From Candidatus Contubernalis alkalaceticus (GTDB lineage Bacteria > Bacillota > Dethiobacteria > SKNC01), in contig NZ_CP054699.1 of assembly GCF_022558445.1 (NCBI RefSeq), positions 1,940,001 through 2,004,000 on the forward strand: a DNA stretch of 64,000 nucleotides, in the 5' to 3' direction. The notes below the pieces were generated by a model that was given only the letters and a program-made list of their open reading frames with translations, was not told the DNA's origin and did not search any database. The position numbers and the translations under genes were made by a program. Shown here in pieces: positions 41,528 to 49,239 of this stretch (positions within the stretch are counted from its first letter, which is position 1; every line of letters begins with the position of its first letter).

Positions 41528-42352
41528 TTACAATGTCAATAAATTTATTTCAGTACCGACAGGGCAGGCAAATACTTTCTCCTTAAATTTTTGTTTAAAA
41601 AGGCAAAACGCCTTTAACCCTGTACAGTGGCAGAGGCCAAAGAATTCTACCTCAAGTTTCTCCATTTCCCTGACGATTTTAATTATTTCTTCATCTTTCA
41701 ATCCGTTTAAATGAAAGCCACCCATCACAGCGTATATTTTTTCTCCGGTAATCCTTTTAATGTGCTGTAAGGTTAAAGTTATGCTGTTATGGGAACATCC
41801 TGAAAAAACCACCAAACCCTGAGGTGTTTTTATATATAGTACTTGTTCATCCCGGAAGGTATCCTCTACATATTCATCATTCCAAATCTTAAAAATTCCT
41901 TCTTGATTCTTAAAAATACCATAAGGCAGTTCTCCAGATAGAAAAATACAATCCTCTATTTCTACAGTTTCCGTATTAAAAATAATATTTTCAGAAATTT
42001 GATTCTTAATCTCATGAGGAATCCCAATTTCTATAAATTCGTTCCCCTGAACTTTATATTTTTTGTTCAATAAATCTAAATGGCCCCGAAAGGTTAGATT
42101 AGGATTAGCCTCAAGTAGAACCCCAACTCCACCGGTATGGTCATAATGTCCATGAGATAAGATTACTGAAGATACATTTCTAAGGTTTAACCCCAACTGC
42201 CGAATATTGTTTTTCAGACCTAACCCCTGTCCGCTGTCAAATATAAAGCTTTGACTATCTTTACGAATATAAAATGACAGCCCATGTTCCGCCAAGAGCC
42301 CTTTGCTGGTCACTGTATTTTCAATTAATACTCTAACTATCAATTCCCTCAT
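41528..42352 (-). CDS. Metallo-beta-lactamase-fold hydrolase (Mth1 7,8-dihydropterin synthase-like group)
   Basis: A 274-residue MBL-fold protein. The zinc motif is LSHGHYDHTGG (HxHxDH), with later metal residues in FSGCSHNS and GLCHCTG. The layout resembles enzymes annotated as dihydropterin-ribofuranosyl-aminobenzene phosphate synthase-like, a name given by similarity to methanogen proteins; a real substrate is unknown. The ATG at 42352 follows GAGGG. It converges with the 43-residue protein gene. Confidence 0.8.
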   Translation of the reverse strand: MRELIVRVLIENTVTSKGLLAEHGLSFYIRKDSQSFIFDSGQGLGLKNNIRQLGLNLRNVSSVILSHGHYDHTGGVGVLLEANPNLTFRGHLDLLNKKYKVQGNEFIEIGIPHEIKNQISENIIFNTETVEIEDCIFLSGELPYGIFKNQEGIFKIWNDEYVEDTFRDEQVLYIKTPQGLVVFSGCSHNSITLTLQHIKRITGEKIYAVMGGFHLNGLKDEEIIKIVREMEKLEVEFFGLCHCTGLKAFCLFKQKFKEKVFACPVGTEINLLTL

Positions 42353-42632
42353 AATCAATCCCTCATTTTTTTTACTTGTCTCAAAAAACTTACAGGCCCC
42401 TGTTCCCTCTTATCTACTCCTCTAATCTCTCTAATGATCAAATTAAAATAATTTTAAGGTAAATATTTCTACTATAATTATAACCTAAATCAATTACTTG
42501 TTGTTATCTTTATTATTTTCACACTAAAAAACCTTATCCTTATTTCGTATATTTTAAAATCTGCCTTTTTTTAATGAGTATATAAACTTTCCACACGGTA
42601 AAAATATTAAAGAAACGAAAGGAGTGAATATC

Positions 42633-42860
42633 ATGTCTGTACAAATCAATAAAAATGTAGGCAAAGCAGAATTTATGGCTCTTTACGAGCAGTACCAAAA
42701 TGAAAGTCTCTGCAGCAAAAAATGTCAGGTCTTTTCGAATCAAATTCAGGATCAGTCTTTAAAAAGCATAATTCAGGATATAGGATCCCAATGTCAGAAC
42801 AGAGCCGACCGTCTCTCCCAAGATCTCAGGGAAGCCGGCGGAGGACATTTATTATCATAA
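42633..42860 (+). CDS. Small spore-coat-type (CotF-like) protein
   Basis: A 75-residue helical protein (FMALYEQYQNESLCSKKCQV, then IQDIGSQCQNRADRLSQDL). It opens a cluster of four small proteins on the plus strand, the others being CotF-domain proteins. The helical pattern is compatible with a partial CotF/DUF-type coat component. AAAGGAG lies 8 nt before the ATG. Expression is probably sporulation-specific, but I cannot identify a sigma-E or sigma-K promoter with confidence. Confidence 0.6.
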   Translation: MSVQINKNVGKAEFMALYEQYQNESLCSKKCQVFSNQIQDQSLKSIIQDIGSQCQNRADRLSQDLREAGGGHLLS

Positions 42861-42883
42861 AACAATAAGAGGGGGTTTGAAAA

Positions 42884-43480
42884 ATGAATACGAACCAATT
42901 CCTGACAGAAAATGATATGGCAGGAGACCTGTTAAAGGACATCAATATGAGTGTTACAGGTTACGCCTATGCGGTACTGGAATCTTCGGAACCCTATTTC
43001 CGGAACAACTTTAAAGATTTTTTAAATCAAAGTATAAACGCTCAAGAACAGCTCTTTCAATATATGAAACAGCAGGGAATGTACAAAGTTCCAAGAATAC
43101 ACGATGAAAACATGGAAGCCAGTCCAACCTTAGGCGGGAATATGAACTTAAACATGGGGATGCAGAGCAACCCTCAAATGGGAAGCCAAGTCAATACCAA
43201 CACTAATCCCCAAGTCAGCAGTATTTCTTCCGGAATTCAGGAAGGCTTTCAGGCCAGACAAAGTATCAACACAAACACAAACCCAAAATCCAGTGACCTT
43301 ACAAAAGGATTACAGGGTTCTAATGTAAGCATAAGTATTAATACTGATACCAATCCTCAATCCAGCAATTTAAAAACAGGTCTGCAGCCTGTCCAAAATT
43401 TTGCCAGGAACTTAAACACCAGTACCAATCCTAAAATATCTGATCCAAAAAACAGCATTAAAAAAGACATGAAACGATAA
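42884..43480 (+). CDS. CotF-family spore coat protein with NTNTNP repeats
   Basis: A 198-residue protein. The first ~65 residues are a CotF domain (MAGDLLKDINMSVTGYAYAV, SINAQEQLFQYMKQQGMYKV). The rest is a low-complexity tail rich in Asn, Ser, Gly and Gln with four spaced repeats of the form N-T-N/D/S-T-N-P-Q/K-x-S near residues 105, 125, 150 and 180, and a basic end. CotF-type proteins build the spore coat. The Asn-rich repeats are unusual and look like a surface or cross-linking region. It is 23 bp downstream of the previous gene. Confidence 0.8.
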   Translation: MNTNQFLTENDMAGDLLKDINMSVTGYAYAVLESSEPYFRNNFKDFLNQSINAQEQLFQYMKQQGMYKVPRIHDENMEASPTLGGNMNLNMGMQSNPQMGSQVNTNTNPQVSSISSGIQEGFQARQSINTNTNPKSSDLTKGLQGSNVSISINTDTNPQSSNLKTGLQPVQNFARNLNTSTNPKISDPKNSIKKDMKR

Positions 43481-43502
43481 TTTTTTTTAGCCAGTTATTT
43501 TG

Positions 43503-43527
43503 AAAAACCCCTAATTACAGGGGTTTT
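43503..43527 (+). terminator. Terminator after the CotF-family gene
   Basis: AAAACCCCT-AATTAC-AGGGGTTTT followed by TT, 23 bp after the stop. Confidence 0.85.
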
Positions 43528-43599
43528 TTATTATGGATATGAAATGTATATATTGCAATTCTTCAAGGAATAATAAAGTTTAAAGAAAGGAGGGATTTA

Positions 43600-43800
43600 A
43601 TGCATCATCTAAGTGGTAAAGAGCTTATGCACCTGGAGGATCATCTAAATATGGAAGAATTAATGGTTAAAAAATTAACCCAGTGTCAAGAAATGGCTGT
43701 AGATCCAGAAGTTAAAAACATTTGTGGACAATTCATTCAAAACCACAAAAATAACTTTCAAACTATAGTTAAACATATCAAAGATAAAAATTTACAATAA
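43600..43800 (+). CDS. Small spore-coat-associated helical protein
   Basis: A 66-residue His- and Lys-rich helical protein (MHHLSGKELMHLEDHLNMEE, LTQCQEMAVDPEVKNICGQF). The pattern resembles the N-terminal half of CotF-like or ferritin-like coat proteins. GGAGG lies 6 nt before the ATG, and the next coat gene begins 16 bp later. Sporulation role inferred from context. Confidence 0.65.
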   Translation: MHHLSGKELMHLEDHLNMEELMVKKLTQCQEMAVDPEVKNICGQFIQNHKNNFQTIVKHIKDKNLQ

Positions 43801-43816
43801 AAGGAGGGTAAATGAA

Positions 43817-44077
43817 ATGCCTGCTATGAAAGACCAGGATATTGCCAATTCCATTTTAAATGACTACAAGTTAATGTGCAGCAGTATTAACACATATATT
43901 ACCGAAGCACAAAATCAAAACTTAAGAAATGACTACATAAATGTCCTTCAGGATATGTACAACTGCCAAAAGCAAATGTTTGACACCATGAGTCAAAAAG
44001 GTTGGTATCAAGTGCAGAATGCGGATATGTCTGAAATCGCCAGGGCACAACAGCAATATGCAAAGGTACAACTCTAA
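43817..44077 (+). CDS. CotF-family spore coat protein
   Basis: An 86-residue protein matching the CotF domain: QDIANSILNDYKLMCSSINT, then LRNDYINVLQDMYNCQKQMF and MSQKGWYQV. It is the last gene of the coat cluster, followed by a terminator. AAAGGAGGG lies upstream of the ATG at 43817; an overlapping upstream ATG is out of frame. Confidence 0.8.
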   Translation: MPAMKDQDIANSILNDYKLMCSSINTYITEAQNQNLRNDYINVLQDMYNCQKQMFDTMSQKGWYQVQNADMSEIARAQQQYAKVQL

Positions 44078-44091
44078 ACTACCTGTAACAG

Positions 44092-44120
44092 CCGCCTTAT
44101 ACGTTCTGAGGCGGTTTTTT
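44092..44120 (+). terminator. Terminator of the spore coat cluster
   Basis: CCGCCTTA and TGAGGCGG pair with one G-T, followed by TTTTTTTTATTTT on the plus strand. Confidence 0.85.
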
Positions 44121-44156
44121 TTATTTTAAATGCTTGCATAACTGCTGTACAAGAAT

Positions 44157-44189
44157 AAAGCATTCTCCGAAAAATCCAGAAAATGCTTT
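44157..44189 (-). terminator. Hairpin after the second cold-shock gene
   Basis: AAAGCATT pairs with AATGCTTT across a partly paired 17-nt interior, followed by ATTCTTGT on the minus strand. The U-tract is weak. Confidence 0.5.
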
Positions 44190-44209
44190 AATCATCTGTT
44201 TAACAATAT

Positions 44210-44410
44210 TTAGAGAATGTTAACATTGGCGGCCTGGGGTCCACGGCTGCCTTCAACAACCTCAAAACTTACTCTCTGTCCTTCTTCCAGGGTTTTAAAC
44301 CCATCCCCTTCGATGGCAGAAAAGTGAACAAAGACATCGCCACCCTGCTCCCTTTCAATAAATCCATAACCTTTTTCTGTACTAAACCATTTTACTTTTC
44401 CTTCTTCCAA
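44210..44410 (-). CDS. Cold-shock protein, CspA family (second copy)
   Basis: A 66-residue cold-shock protein with RNP1 KGYGFIER and RNP2 DVFVHFSAI, ending [11 protein letters not shown] set the start at TTG (44410), 8 nt after AAGGAGG, because this gives [10 protein letters not shown], the family start and the same length as the first copy. An upstream ATG would add ten residues unlike the family. It is about 75% similar to the 13284-13484 protein by eye. Confidence 0.9.
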   Translation of the reverse strand: MEEGKVKWFSTEKGYGFIEREQGGDVFVHFSAIEGDGFKTLEEGQRVSFEVVEGSRGPQAANVNIL

Positions 44411-44440
44411 ATCTTGGGCCTCCTTAAAAAAATTATTCAT

Positions 44441-44762
44441 TAAAAAGTGGAATCTTAAGCCCTTCCACCCTTATGTTTTTTTAACATGGATGAGAACAGC
44501 AATCTTCACTTTTTAATCGTTATGTCTACAATACCACATACCAAGGTCTTCCACAAGTTTTTCATAAATATTTTTTAAATATTTTTATTTTTATTATTTC
44601 CTAAAAAACTAATAAAAATTTATTTTTGTTAGTTTTTTTGTTGAATCATTTTTTATTATAATGTACCCTAGATATACAGGCAGCTGTCCAGCTGCAAATT
44701 GTAAAGAGCCATATTATCAATACTAATTGGTGAAAATAGTTAAAGAAATGAGGATAAAAAAC
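44441..44762. other. Intergenic region between divergent csp and thiDN genes
   Basis: No gene is visible. It holds the csp leader on the minus strand and a probable -10 (TATAAT, ~44655) for thiDN. A 7-bp palindromic hairpin GCAGCTG-TC-CAGCTGC lies at 44680-44695 in the thiDN leader. I looked for a TPP riboswitch and did not find its conserved core. Confidence 0.45.
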
Positions 44763-46136
44763 ATGAAAAAAGTTCTTACCATAGCCGGTTCTGATTCTGG
44801 TGGCGGTGCAGGAATCCAGGCAGACCTTAAAACGTTTGCTGCTTTAGGTCTCCACGGCCTTTCGGCGATCACTGCATTGACCGCCCAAAATAGCCTGGGT
44901 GTAATGGGAATAAGGGAAACCCCGGGAGATTTTGTGGAAGCTCAGTTAGAAGCAGTTTTAAAAGACTTTAAAGTCTCTGCCTTAAAAACCGGTATGCTGG
45001 CCAACAATGAAATTATCCAAACAGTATCAAATATCATTAATAAATATCAATTGAAAAACCTTGTAGTAGACCCTGTAATGGTGGCTCAAAGCGGTGATCC
45101 GCTGCTGAAATCACAGGCAGTTAAAATATTAAAAGAGAAACTGCTTCCTCTATCCCTGATCATTACACCTAACATTGATGAAGCTGAAATCCTGGCTGAT
45201 ATGGAAATAAATGATATGGAGGGAGTAAGAAAGGCGGCAAAAATTATCAAAGAATATGGGCCTGAATATGTGATAATAAAAGGGGGACATCTTACTCATC
45301 AAAACAAAGCCATAGACATACTTTATGACGGAAAGGATATTCATTCCTTTGAAGCACCCCTGGTAGATACCAAGAACACCCATGGTACCGGCTGTACTTT
45401 TTCCGCTGCCCTGGCCTCTTACCTGGCCCTGGAATATGATGTATTAAAAGCAGTGGAAAAAAGCAAATATTTTATTACCACAGCCATAAAATATTCATAC
45501 AAACCCGGACTGGGATATGGCCCGGTTCAGCCCCTGGCAGAAATATTAAATGAAAGAGAAAAGACAGAAATTCTAGAAAATTTAAATAAAGCCCTTTTAA
45601 TTTTAAAAAGTGTTCCCATAACCCCCCTGATTCCAGAAGTACAATCTAACCTGGTAATGGCTCTGCCAAAAGCCTCCAGCATTGATGAAGTTGCTGCATT
45701 TCCCGGCAGAATTATTAAATTAGGTAATAAAATCACCACCCTGGCAGAACCACAATTTAATTGTTCCCGCTGGATGTCCCGGGTAATTCTGGCTGTTACC
45801 AAAAACAATTTTGCTTGGCGTTCAACTATGAATATAAAATACAGCACGGACATAATCAAAACCGTGAGAAAAGCAGGGTTTATCGTGGAAAGTTTTAAAC
45901 GGGAAGAAGAACCACCGAATTTAGCCCTGGATTCCCAGTATGAAAACGCCGAGTGGGGAACAGATACTGTTTTAAGGGGGACAGGTTTTGTCCCAGATGC
46001 TATTTATGATAAAGGTGGTTTCGGGAAAGAAGGAATGATCCGAATTTTTGGTAGGGATGCCTTAGATGTGGCACACAAAGTTTCAATCATAGCAGAAAAC
46101 TATTTCAAGTTCAAACAGAACGAAGATTTACAATAG
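44763..46136 (+). CDS. thiD: HMP/HMP-P kinase fused to thiamine-phosphate synthase (ThiD-ThiN)
   Basis: A 457-residue bifunctional thiamine enzyme. Residues 1 to about 260 are Thi[35 protein letters not shown] and the anion-hole [14 protein letters not shown]. Residues about 275-455 match ThiN, an alternative thiamine-phosphate synthase replacing ThiE, with [30 protein letters not shown] and [16 protein letters not shown]. The fusion is known in archaea and some Clostridia. ATG at 44763 follows GAGG at 9 nt. The 3' end overlaps pabC by 26 bp on the opposite strand. Confidence 0.9.
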   Translation: MKKVLTIAGSDSGGGAGIQADLKTFAALGLHGLSAITALTAQNSLGVMGIRETPGDFVEAQLEAVLKDFKVSALKTGMLANNEIIQTVSNIINKYQLKNLVVDPVMVAQSGDPLLKSQAVKILKEKLLPLSLIITPNIDEAEILADMEINDMEGVRKAAKIIKEYGPEYVIIKGGHLTHQNKAIDILYDGKDIHSFEAPLVDTKNTHGTGCTFSAALASYLALEYDVLKAVEKSKYFITTAIKYSYKPGLGYGPVQPLAEILNEREKTEILENLNKALLILKSVPITPLIPEVQSNLVMALPKASSIDEVAAFPGRIIKLGNKITTLAEPQFNCSRWMSRVILAVTKNNFAWRSTMNIKYSTDIIKTVRKAGFIVESFKREEEPPNLALDSQYENAEWGTDTVLRGTGFVPDAIYDKGGFGKEGMIRIFGRDALDVAHKVSIIAENYFKFKQNEDLQ

Positions 46137-46980
46137 ACTTTTTATATTCACTTCTTAAGAGCCGGGCTATGGGTCCCGGTTCTCCATTACCCACCAGGTT
46201 GCCGTCAACCTGAACCAGGGGCATAATTTCCATTAATGAATTGGTTAAAAAAGCCTCCTGTGCATCAAAAAGCCGGTTGGGATTTAGAGATTTTTCCTTT
46301 ATCTCAATATTTTTTCTTGCCGCCAACTCTATTACTCTCTGCCTGGTGATTCCGTTTAATATTCCGCAATTTAAAGTAGGAGTAAACAGAATCCGGTTTT
46401 TTATAATAAATAAGTTGCTCACTGTGCCTCCAGACAAGTTCCCAAAAACATTTAGAAGGAGACCCTCCTCCGCCTTCCTTTCTTCTGCTTCCATTTTTGC
46501 TATTATATTATCCAGATAGTTTAAGGTTTTTAGTTTGGATAGAGGTGAAAAAGGATTCCTACGGGTATTGTTTATAATAACTGCAGTAAAACCCTTTAAG
46601 TATGTTTCCTCACTATACGGTATTGTAAAATTAGGCACCACTATTACCACAGAGTTGGTAGAATCTTGAGGAAGCAGTCCCCTTTTTCCCACCCCTCTAG
46701 AAAGGCTGAGCCGTAAAAACCCCTCCCCTAACTGATTCATTCTAATTACTTTTTTAAATATCTCATCATATTTTTTCATATCTTTGTCTATAGGAATTTG
46801 CAGTAGTGAGGATGCTCTAAACAAACGGGTCAGGTGCTGTTCAGCCAAAAAAACTTTTCCTTGATAGACTCGGAGGGTTTCAAATAAACCATCTCCATAA
46901 AGAAAGCCCCGATCAGAGGCTGAAATCATCACTTCTTCACTGTTTATATAATTTCCATTAAAATAACAAATCCCCTCCAT
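46111..46980 (-). CDS. pabC: Class IV PLP aminotransferase/lyase, probable aminodeoxychorismate lyase
   Basis: A protein of about 290 residues of PLP fold type IV. Signature segments are MISASDRGFLYGDGLFETLR, the PLP lysine in SKLKTLNYLDNI and VSNLFIIKNRILFTPTL. It could be aminodeoxychorismate lyase (folate) or a branched-chain or D-amino acid aminotransferase. The presence of pabA and pabB in the window favours PabC. The Glu common before the SN motif (E-G/A-T-x-SN) is Gly here. I place the start at MEGICYFNG (46980). It converges with thiDN, overlapping by 26 bp. Confidence 0.75.
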   Translation of the reverse strand: MEGICYFNGNYINSEEVMISASDRGFLYGDGLFETLRVYQGKVFLAEQHLTRLFRASSLLQIPIDKDMKKYDEIFKKVIRMNQLGEGFLRLSLSRGVGKRGLLPQDSTNSVVIVVPNFTIPYSEETYLKGFTAVIINNTRRNPFSPLSKLKTLNYLDNIIAKMEAEERKAEEGLLLNVFGNLSGGTVSNLFIIKNRILFTPTLNCGILNGITRQRVIELAARKNIEIKEKSLNPNRLFDAQEAFLTNSLMEIMPLVQVDGNLVGNGEPGPIARLLRSEYKKSIVNLRSV

Positions 46981-47039
46981 ATATTTCTCCCCCACACTTT
47001 TCTATGATTTATCCAAATTATATAATGCCTCCGAAGTTG

Positions 47040-47774
47040 TTAAACCTTAAAAATCAAACCCTCTTCTGCCAGCTCCGTTTCGGCAAATTCCTCCACTGCC
47101 TCAGAAAGGACTACAGATCGTGCATTTTTAGGATGCAAATGTGTCAATAATAATCTATCCACTTCAGCCTTTTTTGCAATTTGAGCAGATTGAAAAGACG
47201 CCAGGTGATTTTTCCTGCCCAGAGAAAGATCCTCTGAAGTATAATTAGCTTCACAAAGAAACAGGTTTGCCCCCCTGACAAAATCTGCCAACCCGTCAAA
47301 ATACTCTGTATCCGCCGAATATACCATTTTACTGTTACCTTGATTCACTTTAACCGCACAGCAGTACAAAGAATGAACCGTAGGGAGAAAACTTAATTCA
47401 AATTCCTTAATAGATAATTGTAAGCGGTGGTCTATAGGAAATAACTCAACAACATCTTTATACTTCAACATATTATACAGCTCAAAGGGTTTGGCCGGAG
47501 CATATATTTTTAAGGGGTCCTTTCTTTTGCCCAGTACCTGCGCCGTTTCAAAGGCATAGCGGACTACAAAGCAATCGGCAATATGGTCCATATGAAGATG
47601 TGAAAGAATGACAGCATCCAATTCAAAAAAATCAGTATAATTTTGAAGAACGCTAAAGGTTCCATTACCGCAGTCCAACATTACTTTTGTTTCACTGCCC
47701 TCCAAAAGGTATCCGGAACAGTTTCCCCCCGCATCAGGATAAGGTCCCGAGCTTCCCAGCACAGTTATCTTCAT
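47040..47774 (-). CDS. Metallo-beta-lactamase-fold hydrolase (RNase Z-like)
   Basis: A 244-residue MBL-fold protein. Metal motifs are LSHLHMDHIADC (HxHxDH), FLPTVHSLYCCAV, VYSADTEYFDG and LLTHLHPKNA. The layout is that of the RNase Z/arylsulfatase-like MBL group; substrates vary and tRNase activity is not implied. AAGGAG lies 12 nt before the ATG. It is downstream of the glycosyltransferase gene (62 bp) on the same strand. Confidence 0.8.
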   Translation of the reverse strand: MKITVLGSSGPYPDAGGNCSGYLLEGSETKVMLDCGNGTFSVLQNYTDFFELDAVILSHLHMDHIADCFVVRYAFETAQVLGKRKDPLKIYAPAKPFELYNMLKYKDVVELFPIDHRLQLSIKEFELSFLPTVHSLYCCAVKVNQGNSKMVYSADTEYFDGLADFVRGANLFLCEANYTSEDLSLGRKNHLASFQSAQIAKKAEVDRLLLTHLHPKNARSVVLSEAVEEFAETELAEEGLIFKV

Positions 47775-47836
47775 ATTACTTTTTCGCTCCTTACAGTTAA
47801 TCCTCTTCATGGCGGCAAGAGTTTAGAAAAATTTAT

Positions 47837-49003
47837 TCACTTTGCATTAATATAAGCATACTTGTTCTTCCACTCCAGAAGACCTTTATAGGCATTCAAA
47901 AGCTTTTTGGTCTGATTGTATGAAGACATTTCAAAGGCACTTTCTTTAGCCCTTTGACTCATATCTTCCCTAAGTTCCCGGTTTTCCATAAGAACCAGTA
48001 CTTTTTCAACGAATTGCCCCTGGGAATAACTGGTTAGATATCCATCCAACCCATTATTAATCATTTCTGAGGCTCCCAGGGCCTTAACAGCCACCACAGG
48101 AAGTCCCGCCGCCTTTGCTTCACATAAGACCAATCCTTGAGTTTCCGTAAGGGAAGCAAATATAAAAATGTCTGCTCCTGCGTAGGCATTAATCAGCTGC
48201 TCTCTGGGTATTATTCCAGTAAAAATTACATTTTCGTGAATATTTAAATCTTCTGCTGTATTCTGCAGATTTTTTAAATCTGGACCTCCACCCACAATTA
48301 CTAACTTTCCTTTAGGCTGATGATTCAAAATTTCCTTAAATGCTTTTAAAAGAAAAGATACATTTTTTTCTTTCCCCAATCGGCCAATATGAAGCAAAAT
48401 AGTCTCATCGTCTTTAAACCCAAAATTCTTGCGCAGCCAAGTGGAATCCGTATCTTCAAATTCTTTTGTATCTATACCTGTAGATAGATTAATTACCGGA
48501 ACTTCTACCCCGGAACTTTTTATATGTTCCTGCACTATTTCAGTGGGGGTAATCACTAAATCACAATGGTTGCAGAAATCCTTGCTCCATCTCTGCATCA
48601 ATACCTTGGAAAAGTTTTTGGCAATAGGAAGATAATGCACGTACTGGTCGTACATGGTGTGATACGTAAAGACTAGCGGAATATTATACTTTTTAGCATA
48701 TCTGAGGCCTAAACGTCCCAGTAAAAAAGGAGACTGAAGGTGAATTATATCAATCCCCAGTTCTTTAATAGTTTTACCTAACTTAGGTGAAAAAGGGATA
48801 GCCAGGGTAAAGTCAGGTTGAGTAGGAGCTGGAATGGAGATGAAACGGAACACCCTATCTTCCTTTTCACAATTGGGATAATCGGGGCCAAATACATATA
48901 CTTCATGACCCATTAAAGTTAACTGGCTTGAAAAGCTTTCGATAGAACGAACCACACCGCTTTTATAAGGTCTAAAACTGTCTGTAAAAATACCTATTTT
49001 CAT
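47837..49003 (-). CDS. Family 4 glycosyltransferase
   Basis: A 388-residue GT-B enzyme. The N-terminal domain starts MKIGIFTDSFRPYKSGVVRS; the GT4 donor site is GRLGKEKNVSFLLKAF and IFIFASLTETQGLVLCEAKA with the E-x7-E pattern. Closest described relatives transfer sugars to diacylglycerol or phosphatidylinositol (alpha-monoglucosyldiacylglycerol synthase-like), so a membrane glycolipid role is likely but unproven. GGGAGG precedes the ATG. Confidence 0.85.
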   Translation of the reverse strand: MKIGIFTDSFRPYKSGVVRSIESFSSQLTLMGHEVYVFGPDYPNCEKEDRVFRFISIPAPTQPDFTLAIPFSPKLGKTIKELGIDIIHLQSPFLLGRLGLRYAKKYNIPLVFTYHTMYDQYVHYLPIAKNFSKVLMQRWSKDFCNHCDLVITPTEIVQEHIKSSGVEVPVINLSTGIDTKEFEDTDSTWLRKNFGFKDDETILLHIGRLGKEKNVSFLLKAFKEILNHQPKGKLVIVGGGPDLKNLQNTAEDLNIHENVIFTGIIPREQLINAYAGADIFIFASLTETQGLVLCEAKAAGLPVVAVKALGASEMINNGLDGYLTSYSQGQFVEKVLVLMENRELREDMSQRAKESAFEMSSYNQTKKLLNAYKGLLEWKNKYAYINAK

Positions 49004-49180
49004 GTAAATACCTCCCGGTATAACTACTTCTTAATTTAGGTATCCATAAAGAATACTATCTCTATTATTAAATTTTATCCAATATAAATCTCTTTTATTA
49101 TATGTATTTTTTCTATTAGTTTTTCATAAATCCCTTCCATATAAACCAAATTTAATCCTGCCTTAAGATATTTTAACATA

Positions 49181-49215
49181 TTAAAAGCCGGAAATACCTT
49201 TTATCCGGCTTTTAA
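49181..49215 (-). terminator. Terminator of the YhaO/YhaN-type operon
   Basis: TTAAAAGCCGGA and its exact complement with an 11-nt loop, 25 bp after the ATPase stop codon on the minus strand. Confidence 0.8.
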
Positions 49216-49239
49216 TAATATATATCTATAGGATTGAAT

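Noticed and set aside
44641-44762. TPP riboswitch before the thiamine gene
   Set aside because: The conserved CTGAGA and ACCTGATC cores are not present; only a 7-bp hairpin is seen.
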